A DNA stretch of 64,000 nucleotides from Azadirachta indica. Its lineage: Eukaryota > Streptophyta > Magnoliopsida > Sapindales > Meliaceae. The notes beneath the pieces are model-generated. The model did no database searches. It had not been told where the DNA came from and was given only the letters and a program-made list of their open reading frames with translations. The stretch lies in assembly GCA_022749755.1 (NCBI GenBank), contig CM040440.1, positions 16,541,269 through 16,605,268 on the forward strand. Direction: 5' to 3'. This document shows, one piece after another, positions 46,803 to 61,700 of the stretch. Numbering within the stretch: the stretch's first letter is position 1; every line of letters starts with the position of its first letter. A program made the position numbers and the translations under genes.

Positions 46803-47523
46803 CTTTTTGGGTATCTCTTAGTACTCTCTATTTCTTTGTGTCTTCTACAAAGTTCTTTGCAGTCTATGCGGATCTGTTATTTCTCGTGTCCTCTATAAGG
46901 GATTTGCCCAATAAAGAGTTAATTCAATTCAATTGCAAACACGAGTTATAACGGGTCGGGTCGGGTCGGGCACATGTTTGGTGATTAAAAATTATACACC
47001 CCCATTTATTTTTTTAACCATTGTCATTTTTTTTCCTTTTTTAAGTATAAACCATCAATTTAAGCTACAATTATACATAATTTATACGATATTCGAAAGA
47101 AATGTTCTGCCGATATGAATATTCTAATACCGTAGTACCCAATTCATTTCAATTTTAATTTAGTATGTGAAATTCGTGAGAAACGAGAATGATTTTGGTT
47201 ATTACGCAGGGTAAGCTACCATAGTTGATCCGTGTTATAAACTGCAGAAAAGCAAATCCTAAGAAAAGGTTTCAAACACAAATCTTAATCACTGAGATAC
47301 ATAATTTACACTCGGATGACAGGTTCAACCAATACATACACATGAGCAGCTCATTCAAATCATTTTAACATTGAAGCACATAGAAAGCTAAAAAGAGAGG
47401 AAAAACAAGTAGATACATACAACGACTACGAAATCTAATTTAGTACATAACATATCCACACACACCTCTCTGCAAAATAACTCTTCACAAGAAGCAGGGA
47501 TTCCATTGAGATCGTTGCACAGC
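46803..47523. other. spacer between the B9-like gene and the upstream membrane-protein gene
   Basis: It holds the promoter and leader of the B9-like gene (near 46803-46960) and the 3' UTR of the next gene on the same strand. A GGTCG repeat is visible at about 46951-46970. No other gene is seen. Confidence 0.5.
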
Positions 47524-49216
47524 CTAGATCGGTAACATCCATCCCACCGTCCATCCCAATAACAAACCTGCACCAACAAGACCCAACCCCAATGCAAAAG
47601 CAACAGCGTACTTGGAGATGTCATGTTTTGGTTGGGTTTGCTTGCCTCGTTTACTCCTTGCGGCCTTGTGCCAACTCTTACGCAGTTTCCTACCTTTGTA
47701 AGGCACCCATGGAAGGGCAACTGGGAAGAGAGTTGAGATTGGCTGGTCACTGTTCTTGATCTGAAAGTAAAGGGCTTCTAGCTGCAGCATTTGGAACCAC
47801 TGCTTATATGCAAAAAGTTGTGAAGCTTGTCTGAAGAAGAGCTTCAGGATGTGCTCTTTCTCAGCATACACTTGCTTTGCTGCTGTCTCAGCCTCCCTTG
47901 CGCGTGTTTGAGAATGTCGGAGTGCTTCTAACAGCTGAGCCTTGCAAGGATCACTCTCAGCAACTTCTTGTATTTCTGCGATGCCATTCTGGGTTGTGCT
48001 AGACCTGTTATAGAGGTTTCAAGTTCAGCAAAATAAAGCATGGGGATTTGGATATCATGGAGATCAATGTGCAAACATATTCATATACAAATACACATGC
48101 AATTATATTACTTAACATTCTAGAAGAATGACTGCACTTAAGTACTAATAGCCCTAGAGGTTGTGTTTGGTTTGTTTCCTACACAAAACATTGTTCATCA
48201 AGAAGTAAAACTATTCCTTCATTGATTTTCACAGAATAAACCACCAGAAAATGCGACATAGAAGTATACCTGAATGATTCATAAGAACCATACGGCATTT
48301 TCTCTTCTACAACTGAAGCTCTTCCACAGTCAGGAGAGCCCTGTGTATGAACAATTGGATTGGAAATCATATGATCAGTTTGAGATTCCCAATTCAACGA
48401 TGATGTTTTATCAATATCAGAACACCGAGAACGAGCATAAGGGTATCCCCTCATGTGCTTCTTCTGAGGTGGAGGAAGGTCACAGTTCTCCATGTAGTCG
48501 AGTGACTTCTGGGCAACCAAGGATGCCAAATCATCTTTATCTGTTGTGCGCCACCATGGCTCAGTCTTTCCACTGCCAATCCAGGGGGATTCTGGATCAA
48601 TACATGGTTCATTAGGTTTTTTGGAAGTCAGACATCCTTCAGAATCCATTTCAATAAATTCAAAGTTTTCCCTAGTATCCATAAGTTCAAGAAATTCTTG
48701 GGTGGTCTTACAATCTACAGCCTCTAAATCTAGTTTTCTGTCTTCAGGATCTTTCTCCATACAAATAGCAGAGACCCCGTAATGCCCATGAAGAGAACTC
48801 TCGCTGTTTTTATTGCCATCAACTAGAGTTACATTTCTGCCATCTGATGGGGGATCCCCACCGACCATAGAGGGTGAATCTGCAAAGCCAGCTTTCAAGG
48901 CTTCCATCTCAGCCTCCAGGGCATTCAGCTGCTCACACGTTAAACCCCTTTGGTAACCATAGTTAGGTTGCAGCTGAAGCCACCATTTTGTATCCGGAGG
49001 TAGATTAGAATATGAATGATTCCTGTTAAGAGGCATGAATCCTGCAGCAGAATGATCTGGTGCATCAGCTGCACCAGCAGGTCCTGCATCAACCTGTTTG
49101 GAAGACGAAGATGAAGATTGGCAGCAAGCTAACTTGGGAGCTCTTTTGGCATCCTCTTGGACAAAGCAACGATTAGCTGTCCTCTGCCACAAAGCCCTTG
49201 CTTCAGCTGCTGCCAT
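47524..49216 (-). CDS. plant-specific protein of unknown function with C-terminal membrane helix
   Basis: Two coding exons (48270-49216 and 47524-48004) join in frame to 475 residues across a GT-AG intron. The N-terminus MAAAEARALWQRTANRCFVQEDAKRAP is followed by a Ser/Ala-rich linker and an acidic, mostly disordered middle. WWLQLQPNYGYQRGLT and PWWRTTDKDDLASLV stand out as Trp-rich islands. The second exon encodes a predicted coiled coil (about 330-395, rich in Glu, Lys and Ala) and ends with one hydrophobic helix at about 448-473 that stops two residues before the C-terminus, as in tail-anchored proteins. The start at 49216 is chosen because a splice acceptor (TTTTACAG) lies at 49237, so sequence upstream is a leader intron. 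By position and content it corresponds to Arabidopsis At2g46550, of unknown function. Confidence 0.85.
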
Positions 49217-50640
49217 TACACTCTGAAGACATTTATCTGTAAAAGAAGAATTTCCCACATGTTGATGGACTTGAAGACATTCATCCTAAATAAGTAGCAG
49301 AAACTGCTAAGCTAGTGATTCTAGTCAACTGAACATGATCAAACCAAAACATAAGTTAAAATGGGTTTTGTACGCTGAATAAGAAGTAATAGTTCCACAT
49401 TTTGATTACAGTACTTCCACTCAGCAACAAAAGAAATAAAAAAGCAAGGTAATTACAACAAAATATTAGCCAGAAAGGGCATAACTGAGCTTTTGCTTAG
49501 AAAAATATAAGTGAGGAAACTGCAAACAAACAGTTGAAACTGGGAATAATCTATTGTGCCCTGTAGACAAAAATGTCATCAAAGTCTTTTGAGCAATCCA
49601 TAGAAACAAGGATTTTCATAGGAAAAAATAAATCCAATTATAAATCTTACTAATCACAAGAGGCCCATATGCAAAGAGTAGTACAAAAATAAGTAAAAAA
49701 TTAAAAAAAAAAAAATCCCAGGCTGTAACATATAATAAGATTTTCAATCCTAGTTAACATCTCTCTTTGCTTTTCTGAGGCAAAAATTAAGCAAAATAAA
49801 CTTGAAAAAGCAACTAAGTATTTCAAAATGCAAAGCCTAAACAACATTCGTCCGCTGTACAAGAGTATTTTGCTTGCAAATGCAATAATAAAAGTAAATC
49901 ACCCTTTAGGTTAAGATTAATGTAGTTTCAATCATACTTCACCTGTAAAAGAAATGACCAACAGAAGCAAAACACAGATAATTCAAGACTCTTACTTTCG
50001 TCGAACTAGGTACAAAGCACATCAACATCGTCATTCAAAAAATAAAAACAGAAGCCGAATATTTATCCAAGAGATTACATCCAATATGAATCGAATACCG
50101 GAGACCAATATCCAACAAGAAGTTTCTTTTTCCACCTAAAATAGCAAATTCAGTAAATCTTATAGCAACCCAAAAACATATCCAAAGTAATGGACATAAC
50201 AAGTAACATAATTAAGGAGAAAAATAAAGGAAAACTGAATTAAAGCTCCCATCAACACAGGCCGCACAAAGCAGATCAGATGACACATGCAGCATACGCG
50301 ATGACACGTAGCCACTCCATGACTTAACCCAGCGAGAAAGAACAAATGAAAATAGACAGAATGAAATCTTAAAAAGGAAAGAGAAAGAGAACAAACCACG
50401 AAAATAGAATTGAGGGGAACGGAGATTAAATTAAGATGCAGTTGGGATGTTTGCGTAGATCCAGTTAAAGAGAAACCATATATAAAATTTAACCATTTAA
50501 TTCCAGATCCGAAATGACTTAACAAACGAATCTAAGAACACGAAAGTAGTCAAGGGCGGTGTCAGTTCTTGTATTTCTTTTTTGTTGTTCTGTTATCATC
50601 ATTCTCTACTCAGCTTTTGCAATTTCGTTTTTTCCAGAGG
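49217..50640 (-). other. probable leader intron and 5' UTR of the membrane-protein gene
   Basis: An acceptor-like TTCTTCTTTTACAG ends at 49237 (minus), 20 bases before the start codon. This implies a noncoding first exon somewhere to the right, perhaps near 50300-50600, where pyrimidine-rich leader-like sequence occurs on the minus strand. The exact donor is not fixed. No other gene is recognised. Confidence 0.45.
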
Positions 50641-52777
50641 AACTGATCAAATTAGACGAGTGATGAAAACGGTGCCGTTTCGACCGACTTGTCATTTACG
50701 TAAGTGTGTTAGCAGGGCCCAATGGTGCGGAATTGGAGACGCTAGATTTCAATAACATGTTGTTTAAAATGATCTGGACGGTACACGTGGAAGCGGGTCC
50801 AGCTTGTTTACAGGATAAGGCCCTCTGTCTTCAATAACTGGTGTTCTCAATCGGGCAGGTATAAAGAAATCGGGTTCAATCCGTATCATCATTTCGTTTC
50901 GGCTTTTCCTAAGAAAAAAAAATATTAAATAATTACAATTACATACGAACAAAAATCAGTATATTCTAGGCAATTTGTGATTGACCCCATGTAGGATTCC
51001 AAGTTGAACAGAAATATAATAATGAAATGAATAAATAGTTTGGTTTTCAGAGCCCTGACCAGTATGAGATAATGGTAGATTAAATACTTATTTTGAAGTC
51101 AAAAAACTTCTCCTAATCAGAATTGGTAAGGGAAATCAATAAGAGATTATTTTCATAGGATATATATATATTTTAATGTTATATATTATGCGGACAATTT
51201 ATTGACAATATACATACATAAAATATCTGTACGATAGTTTAGATATCTATTACTATATCTGAAAAGGTGAAAATTTTCATCTCCACGTGACATGAAGCAA
51301 GTTTTATTGACATAGAGTGAAAATTTTATTTGTAGGCTATTGAGTTAATTATCAAGACTCATTTATAAGCATTCTGTGAGTGCCCATAGTTTCTTGCAAG
51401 ATCCCCGTTTGCGTTAGACAGCAAATTTGTGAAAGTCAGGTTAGCAACTAAAATAGATTAGACGTGTCAGTTGCTCAATTATGAAATCTAAATAAGAAAT
51501 CTTAGATTTTAAATTAGGTAGAATAGTCCATAGGCAAGTATTTAAGGGAAAGCTCTACAGTCTAGTGAGACCAATCAGCAATGTCCAATTGACGTTGATA
51601 CTGCAATTTCTTTTTTGACTTTGCAGTTGTTTGCAATCTGCACACAACACAAGTGAACTCTTGCAGTGAAACCGGTGGCCGGATGCCGCAAAGATATCAA
51701 GTGACACACGCTACACGTGGTTATCATGTGTTCAGTGTTCTTACACCTTCCTTTGTGCCCTACCCACAGACTTAGCGCTCCGTTTCTTTTTCACTGTTTA
51801 ATAATGTGTTAAAAGTCCAGTGTAGGAACCGCCCACTCAGAATAGAAATGATTGGGGCCGCGTTTGTCCGACATCCCAACCTCTTGCCCGGTTTGAAAAA
51901 TTGCACTTTTTCACCTTTTATCCACGACTCATTAAGACCAAAAAGTCAATTAGAGTATCAAATTGCGTCTACTATCAGTTTCCCGCGGCTCCAATCCATC
52001 CTCTCAAACAACCATTATACGCGTACAGAATCGAATTAAATCTACTAATTCTCATACATAAATCTGAATTTTTTTATTTCAATTCCCTCTGGTCTGTGAC
52101 AAGTCCTAAACAGAGAATATACGGGTAAAATTGTGTAAGTACAGTGCGGTACTCTTTTCAAGCGATTACATGTATATATTTACTGGACAATCTACAAAGC
52201 CAGTAAATGAAAATTGAAGAACAAATATGTTCTTATATGTATGTACACCGCAGGCTAAGATTTGAACTAAACTATTATACAAAACTTGGAGCAAGGATAG
52301 TGATTTTTTTCCCGCTTTGCAAAGAGAATGGTCTAATAATAGAAGCCTCAAAATCCCACCCGACCTTTCTCCTTTTCTTCAAAGGAACGGGGCCAAGCGA
52401 CATGTATTCTTTATTGAAATATGGTACAAGATCTGAGAATAAGCAGGGGCCAAAAATTATGTTGTTTTTGTTTCTGGAGGAAACCTTGAAGCGCGGAACA
52501 TGGTCTACTGAAGAACAGGACTTGAGGTCCATCCTATTTCCCTTATGTAAAGCATCAAAAAGCTGGTTTTTTCCAAGGTTTATGTTCATTTCATTTTGGA
52601 AATGAATGGCCAGGGAAGCAAATCTATATGGATAGTTGATCATAACTGATGTCTTTAGGAATTTGGGAATTGTGAAAAATGATACAGCTTGCACTATGGA
52701 ACAATTTCACGTAAATACTTTGCACTTAATGAGATCCACAAGATCTTTTATGAGATAATAAAGCTTACGGAACCTCT
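50641..52777. other. intergenic DNA and 3' UTR of the Rav1-like gene
   Basis: It contains a near-perfect palindrome AAACGGTGCCGTTT at 50667-50680, close to the presumed promoter of the membrane-protein gene. The stretch 52207-52694 carries two overlapping antiparallel ORFs of 132 and 139 codons without recognisable domains. It directly follows the stop of the Rav1-like gene, so it is more likely 3' UTR. Nothing else is seen. Confidence 0.45.
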
Positions 52778-55700
52778 TCAAAGTCTATGCTGATAATCCT
52801 TGAGTTGAACCAGCTTCACAGAGCCGTCTCCACCACAAGTTAGAAAACCATGTGAAACAACTTGTATATCTGTTACAGCAGCCTGCAACATTCGCATATA
52901 AGATTGCTTCAGTGCAAACAAAGTTAAAAGCACTTTCTTCAAATCAATATAGACTAAACATACAATATTAGCACCAAATCAAGAAAACAATACCCTAACA
53001 ACTCCACCAAAGCCCCGAGAGCTTGGTTGCAAAAGGGTGTGCCTTTCATGCAATTTTGGCCAGTGATAAACTAATTTGGCTGCTTTGGCATCCCAAAGTT
53101 TTACATCTCCATCTTTGCTTCCTGTTAAGAACAAACTGCTATTTGGGATGGTTGATATTCTGGTGACACTCCCTTCAGCCAGATCATTTTATAAAATATA
53201 TCAGATTAAAATAATCATTGATATGCAGTTATAATTGTCACATGAAGAAATTGCTTGTACCTAAGTGAGCCTTTGGTATATACCAAAGCATTCCACTCTG
53301 GTCTTTGGGCTTATTTCCAAACCCTGTTTGCATCTCAGTATTTGAAGATGTGCTGATACTTGGTTCACCATTATCCAAGTGCTTGTGCCTTTTAGTTCTC
53401 CCAGTTGCTATATACCGAAAGTCATGTATTCCAACATCGCCAACTTTTCCACCAGTCACAATAAGGGGAGAGACAGATCCACTTCCAATGTCATTATCAA
53501 ACACAGAAATAGAACGCGCACCACCTTACATGAAAAGGCAAAAGCTTGTTATGATAACAGATAAGATAGATTGCTAACACAAAGAATAACTTTTTAATTG
53601 ATCAGTCTAAATTCATCAACGAAAACAAACATAAGCAACAACCTTCATGACAAATGATGGAAGCTCGGGAACTTGTAGGTGGAGCCAATGTGTCCCATAT
53701 AACCACATTAACACTGTTAGAGCTATGACCAGATGCAGCAATGACTGAACCACTAGAAGTAATATAGATGACATCCCTGCAACCAAAACAGCAGCTAATT
53801 AATGAATAATAACTATTTAACAGCAAAAAGAAATTAAAATTTCAACTTCTTAATAATTCTTGATTTTAGTTTTCAGTGACTCTTAGGACTATGTTGGCAC
53901 ATTAGGGGAGAAAAAGGCTGAGATAATCATACCAGTGCAGTATTCAAATCTATGTTTAACTAAAAATGGCCTGAAATGTACCCATTCATTAACTAAAGCC
54001 ATTTCAATGGTTCCAATGTTTAGCAACCAGCCAACCACTGTAAGCTCAACACATATGAGATGAAGGGAGCAAGCAACATTCTTATAGGGAAGAAGCAAAA
54101 CATAATTTTGAGGGAGTACTTTTCATCATGTTGCAGAAATGAAGGTTCTTCTCTTTTTTATCTCTTTTTACAAAATGAATGTGAGAATTTTATAATCCGT
54201 GATGGATTTACTAGTTCTGGAAACAGCTAGTAAAAATAAGGCAACAATTGGAATTTTCACCAAAGGTATGAAAGAATGGGAAACATACGTTGCATGGCTA
54301 TTAAAGCAGAGAGATGACTCCATTGGATGGACATTGCTCCTTCCTCCCACCTCCAGCTGCCATGTGCACACAGTCCCATCCAGTGCTGCACTAGCAAATC
54401 GATGCCCACAGTGGTCAAATTGCAATGCTGATATTGATGCAAGAGCATATGGGGGAGGAACATTTGCAGCAGGCAGGACTCCATAAGTTGCAGTGGCTTT
54501 ATCCTTACCAAACTGCACTTGGTAAATTTCAAGTAAGCCATATATCCTATAAATTTACAGGGTAAGCTAGCAATACAAATCATAGTCTGCACATCTGAAC
54601 ATGATTCATATATTACAATCCCATCTTTTGTTCTGAAGTTAAAGAACTTCTGGAACTTCCTCAGTGTCACAAATAAGAAACAAGAATGAAGTAGAGGGAT
54701 GGAAAAGCTCAGTAGTCAGTAAGAAACAACAGGTACAATCCTACTGCAAAGCCCTAAAATCTAATAAAATAAGCACTTCAAAACTTAATTTGTATATCCA
54801 CAAAAGAAACTATCCAGGAAGTGAAGTCCTGAAGGCAAGCCAAAAAGAAATCAAATGAATAAAACAGAACTAACAAAAGGATATTATTTTCAGACAAATC
54901 CTACCTCCCACAAGTAAATGTGTGTGTTGCTAGAACCAACCAAGAAGAAAGGCCTTGAGGGGTGACTTGAGAAAGCCCTTGTACTTATATTTTCTACTGT
55001 AGCTGGTGGATCAACATACTCCTCAAAATCATCTTGAACTTCCCAGCCTAAGCCAGAGGATCCAATGCCAGCATAACCAGGAATCCCAAATGCTCCCCCA
55101 CCAATCAAGTCTCTCCCCGGTCTTCCTAAAGAATCCATACCAATGGTTGCACCACCCAATCCAAGGTGTGCTCCTTTTTTACTTCCAAGACCAACACCAG
55201 GAGAAACGACAGTTGGAACTGGAGTTGATTCTGAACCAGCCCAACCATTCTGCGGCCAATCAGCATCCAACCAGATATATTCTGATTCATCTCTGAAAGG
55301 TATCTCATTTTCCCAATTAAAGAAAACTATTCCCTGAATTACATAGAATTTGAAATTTAATACTCTCATTAGATAATTGACAAGATAATTGATTAAAATA
55401 TTATAAAAGCACAAGGACTAGGAAAAATAAATGTCCAAGAAAATTCATTATTACACATGCAAAGTCAAGTTGACCCTAAGAATAATTTTTCCAAATTAAA
55501 AAGGACCATGGGACTTGCTAGAAATTTTTCCTCAAGGCATTGATCAGAAATTGGTTTTCAAGGTAGCTTTAACAACGTGATTCCATTCCTTGTGCAAATG
55601 AAAAACTTTTTTGAAGCACTTTTATCTTTTACTTTTTGGTTGCAAAGCATCCTCTTAGAACTTCAAGGAGACAAGATCTTGATAAAATTTACACCACAGA

Positions 55701-58700
55701 ACTATTCTACGTGCAATGAAACAAGCTCAAACAAATTGGCGCCAATAAGTTTTTCCGGAAACTCCAGTTTTCCATTGTTTGAAGGTTTTCTTCTCACTAT
55801 TCCTTTTAAGCTCACAACGTTCTTTGGCTAGGAAGTTACTTTATTAGTTATTTTCTTCCAGTAAATCAGGCCTACTTTCACAATAATGTCAATGCCAACA
55901 GAGACACCAATGTCCAGCATCAAGAGGAAGCAATAAAACGTTAAGATGAAAAACATTGGACCAAGATTAACAAGTATAATCTGCAAAAGTTATGTAGGCA
56001 AAGCCAAGAGGAAAAAAAAAACCATGAAATGCAACCAGATAGCAACAGAGACAGAAAACAAACACATATCCTGTCACATGATAAAGTTTCTCTGAACAAG
56101 AGGTGGCGAAATGCAGGCACATTTGTTGAAGGTAGCAAATTATCATTATGCATAGATTTGTTAACACCATAGTACAGTTCAGAAAAGCTCAAACAACTTT
56201 TCTTTTTCACTGCAAGCCAACAAGAAACAAAATTCATAAAATCCATCTCTTCCTTTAGCTTATACATGTAAACACATACACATTCACATATTCACTATGA
56301 GAATTGGGAGGCAGTTGACACTAAAACATGTAAACTATAATAGAGAAACAATCATGGCTATTTGCAAGTCACAGAAGATGCATGTCAAATTGAAAGTGAG
56401 AATGAGAGCCTCCGAGTTCTCCAGAATGAAAGCAGGAACTTTGTATGTGGACTTACCTTTCGATTGCTAGCAATTGCACCCTGCCTTTGGTCAATGGAGT
56501 TGATACAGAGTGCCTGCTCAAATAAAGACATCTAGTTACTATCCACTATGATCAAAAGCTTTAGACATGTCTTTCAGGATTGAAACACAATCGTCACTCA
56601 ATTTGAGGCCAGATCCTTCAATCAAGGTAATCAGTTTTTACAATGGACAAGAGATTTAATAACAAAAAGTTAAAAAAACATTACCTCAATAAGTTCCCCA
56701 TTTCTCTTACATATTTCTTTAGGGACTTGAAACAGTGTGACCTCATTCTGGAAAACAACTTTTCCAGGTGATACAATTTCGCCACCCAAAGTACTGCATA
56801 ACTTACCTTCATTGTTAGAGGTCTTCTCAGTTTCATGCTTCATCTTGACAACTTCATTTACATAATTCCATCCTTTAGAAGGTTTACAATTGATATAAGA
56901 TCGCCAATTTAATTCTTCTTGCACAAAACCTTCACATATCATATTGGGATCAGCACAAACATTCCATAATAATTCAGATAGAGCTACTTCATCTTTGTTA
57001 TTCATAATGTCCATACTCGCAACACCCTGATTTGTATGTTGATAGAGGGTTCCAGATTGAGACAGACTAGATCCTTCTAACCATCTACTAGCAGGAATGT
57101 CAAGACCATTCTGTACCTTATGCTGTAGCAATAATGCAAGTTGTTTCACATGATAAGAAGAGATATGTAACAATGTGGACTTCAGTAACTTGGCCAATAT
57201 AAAAGAGAGAAACCTCATTTGTTCTGTTAAACTGATGCTATCAGATTCAGGATTTGTCAAACTAGATATCCACGAAGAAAGGTTGCCACACGAAAAACCA
57301 GAAAAATGATTGTCATCCAGTTTAATGGACATCAAATTGAGCTTATGTTTCATGAATCTGGACATATGTTGCCACAAGCAAGCCCCCATGATTTGCCATC
57401 TTTCATCACCTGGAATTGAATCCTTAAGATCTCTACTTTTTTCATCATCAAAACATTTAGAAACCTGAAGATTCCCTTCTACATTGTCAATTGATGTATT
57501 ATAGGTTACTAACTCTGAAATTTGGTGAAAAATTTTCTTCAGATTCTTCATATCAACTTCATAAGGAGTACGCTCATTGGTCTGTGTGATCAAGAGAGGT
57601 TGAACCATCAGAAGAAGACCTTTTGAATGTCTCTGAAGCCAAGCAGAGGCAAAATGCACAAAATATTCAAATAAATCAAGAAGAAGAAGAGGCACTGTGA
57701 TGAGATCTTCAGACAAAGAGCGAGAAAAAATCCTCATAGCAGCTCTTAAACTCCACAATGAGAATATGATACATTGAAGATAATACCCCTGAGCATTTAA
57801 CCACATAGATCTAACTTCATGATGCACAAAATTTTCAACGTAACAAGATTCCAGATGGAAGTAACTAATACTAGAGGCAGCAATAAACCGTGTGAGAAGA
57901 GTAGAGATATCTTCAGCAGTTGTCAAAAGTGGCTTATGCTGGTGAAAATATAAGAGCAAGCTGTCAACAGTATTGCTCTTGTTGTGTGACTGTCCTTGAC
58001 AAATATATCCAAGTAATATATCATATCCAATGAACAATAACCCATTGTTACATAACAACAGTAAAATCTGTAGAATGGAAAAAAAATGAAAACAAATAAG
58101 TGCCTTTTAGACAACTGATGTGATAGACCATCAGTCAGATAAATTAAAATATTAGCATCATAGTGTATAAACTTCTGACCTTGGCAATTAGAGAGGAAGA
58201 ATCCAATGAAAATCTCTGCTCAAAATGTTCAAGCCCGGGGTACAACTTCTGTTGAAAATTTTCTAGTAATTTCTCATATTGATGAATCTCAAAGTCAGTA
58301 GAGATATCAGATCCTAGATGAGGCCAACTAGGATGGTCCCTCATCAATTTTGAGAAATACTGGAGAGCCAAATCCAGCTTAGCACCAGACTCCAGATACA
58401 AAGCCACATCACCTAATAGCCAGTTAGAGGAACCAGTAACAGCAGAAGGCTTTAGAATTTCAGGTAGAATTTGAGAATGTCCTACATCTGCCACACTCCC
58501 TTGATCTGTACCCCCAATATTGCTGAATGAAGATGAAAGGCATTCCAAAGCTTCAAGCTTACAACAAACAATAGAAGGTTAGCAAATTACGGTTCATATC
58601 CAAAACATATTGTCATGCATACGCGTAGAGTCTAATCTAAACGGCCACTAGTAAGAAAATTCAACTGCGCAAAGCCACGTGAGAAGCTATAGCAAGATGT

Positions 58701-61700
58701 TTTTAAAAAAAAAAAAAAGTATAGAGGGGTTTCGGCTAAATAACATGATGCAACAAAAAATATGGAAGTTGAGGATAGATCTTACTTATGATGGTTCTGT
58801 TAAAATATTTGACATATTATAAAAGGACAGGCTCAAACACAAAGATTATCAGACCATCCAGCAGCATATTACCTAAATAAAAATATCATTAATCACAAAA
58901 TCAACTTACAGGAAGCCCACATCTGTTTAAGGCAGTAGCTCCCATCAAAGTTGCCCACCTAACAAGGATTGCAGCATTTTTCTCCCCTACTGCGTTCCTC
59001 ATGCTATTTTTGTTTGCTAGTGTAAGGCAATATAAGCCAATACTAGGATCCATAAAAGCAACATTATTGGATGAAAGAGCAACCTTGTTGATCACAGTAG
59101 TTGATTGGAAACTGAGCATGGTAAGAAAAGACTGGGAATAATTCCCTAATTCCCACTGCAAAAGAAAGTATGCTAATTATAATTTCTGGGACATTAGAAA
59201 CTAGAGTGAGATCAAACACACAGCTATAATCAAGAAAAACTTGAAAGAGTGAAAAGGGAAACTAAGAAACAGAAGCAGATTGTATTTCAGGAACCTCCAG
59301 AAGGCTAGCAAGCCAATAGTCTCCCCTCTGAATTGCAGATGGAAGTATAAACTTTGTAATAAGATTATGCTCCAATGGTCCACCACGCTTCTCAACAAGC
59401 CGACAAATTACTAGTGCAAGCTGTTCATCCCCAAGGTTTTTTGCACACACAGTGACTGCAGAAGCAGCATCACCTCCGAGCAGAAAGAAGGCTGTAGCTA
59501 GCTCTAACTGATGTCTCCCCAGTAACACATAAGCATTTTTCAAAGCAGCTGCCTTATTTTTCTCCTCCTGTAAACAGTAATTAATGCAAGTAATGGATGA
59601 AAACAAATATTGAAAATATTACCAGGAAAAAAGAATCTGTGAAAAACTTTTTACTAGAAATATCTTTGTCAAAAGTTTCTGCTTCTATACTGTTTCTTTC
59701 AGTTATCAACAACTATATCAAAAACTTAATAGAACATAGCTTCATACAAACCTGAAAATTGCGAGAAAGAAATCCCACCAAGGGTTTGTCCTTCTCATCC
59801 TTGCTGATTTTGAAAAGGCCAGCCAGAACTTGAATTCTATTCAATGCTACATATAAAAGTGCACAATCCTTAGGATCTTTCTTCTTCAGGTATTGCAATC
59901 TTGCCAGTTTCTCCATCTAAAATAATAAACGAAAATTAATAAGAAATGATTGAATTGCAAAGTAAACTTCTTTCTTTGATTTGTTTTAATTAGGGAGTTG
60001 GGATATGACAAACAAAGAAGTATAAATTTAATCTATTGCCCATTAGAGTACCCAGACACAGATGGCATGCATCAGAACAGTACAAACAAAAATGACAACG
60101 GAAAATTGAACAAAAAGGCGGAGAAAAACATATTGTGTTATGACCACAGAATGGAATAAAGAATTTTCAAGCCAATCAGTTAGTAGATCAATTTTCTCAC
60201 TAGCAGCACCAGCTGTTCACCAGCATGATTACAAAATTCACACAGAAACACATGCAATCACAAAAAAGCCATGTATAAATATGCAAAGCCTGTGAAATGG
60301 ACTATAACTGGAGGTGAAGCAGAAAGTCCTAGAAACAGCAAGCTTACCAAAAAGAAATAAAACCTAATTGTAAACCTACTTGAGGGTGGAAAACCCAAAT
60401 TGACTCACTCTGGCTGACCTCTTTGATAGATTCTTAGGGGATCTCTAGCCTACCTGTTTGGATAATGCATGGAGCTAGAGGGCTATCCCTGAACTGCTAG
60501 AGTTCATGGACTGCCCTATCCCCAAGTTAAAAACATATAAAACAAAAGGTTCAGATTTCTTAAAAACATATAAAACAAAAACTTCAGATTTCAAGTTAAA
60601 TTTGACCTAGCCCTATTAGACCTGAGAAATGGAATAAAAAGAAATTCCAGAGTTTCAGATAAATTAATCAAAATTACCAAATGGACAGTAAAAAAATAAG
60701 AACAGCTGACACCAAATGATGCAAAGTTACAACAAAATTTATAATCCAAGTTCGCCAGAAAAGGGATCAAAAAAGAATTGGACATAGTCCTCTTACAACT
60801 AAAATTGAAGTACAGGAACAAAAAAAGAGAAAAGAAAAATGTCACAGTTCCAAATATTACCCTTGTACGCAATTGTGTCACATTAGTGAACCAAAATCCA
60901 ACGCCCAAAGCTCGCATTTCTGGCCAAGATGGTTCATTAGGTAAAACAGAACCCAACAAAGTTTCTTGACAGTCAGAGTGGAAAGCCCATCCAATGAGCC
61001 TGGAGTGAACAGCCAACTCCTCCACAGATGCCAATTTACCACACCTTCGAAAAAAGTGTAGTTGTTGAAACCTTAATTCCACCCAGAACCTACAGAGAAG
61101 CAATTGAGATAATACATATGTCAATATGAGAACAGTGTAACAACTTTATAAAAGAGACTGATGTTAGAGAACAATCCATCAATTACTTTACAAAAATAAG
61201 AAACATAATCAGCAAATAATCATATTTATAGGCATACAGACAAGAATGAAGAACATTATTGGATAAGGTCATAAGAAGAAATCAATTTAACAGATGCACC
61301 ACAGTGGAATATTTAGTTAACATCAATTACATGTATCAGTCACAGGACTTCAATTCTGAAGTTACTATTTTATCTCTTAATGCTATAATTTGATAACTTG
61401 GTGCCTTTCGGTTTCACGTAAGACAGAATTGAAACACCATCTATATGGACAAAGAAAGCCCCCACTTTTAGAGTAGTGCAGATTCCTAGATGCAAGCTAT
61501 TATGGCTAGAAGCTGATTCAAAAAGCAGAAAAGATACAATTTTCAATAATTAACAGCCGTTTTGTGGATCCAGAATCATAACAAGACATTGGGGTTTTCT
61601 TTTTCTTCTTTCAGAGATTATAGTTATTTTGCAATTGCAAAGATGCCTCGAAGACTTTTATCTTCTACATATATTCTATGTACTTGGTCTGCCACCTGAG

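Noticed and set aside
49214..49258. Longer start for the membrane-protein gene at 49258
   Set aside because: That codon is GTG and the stretch contains a splice acceptor, so it is intron or leader sequence.
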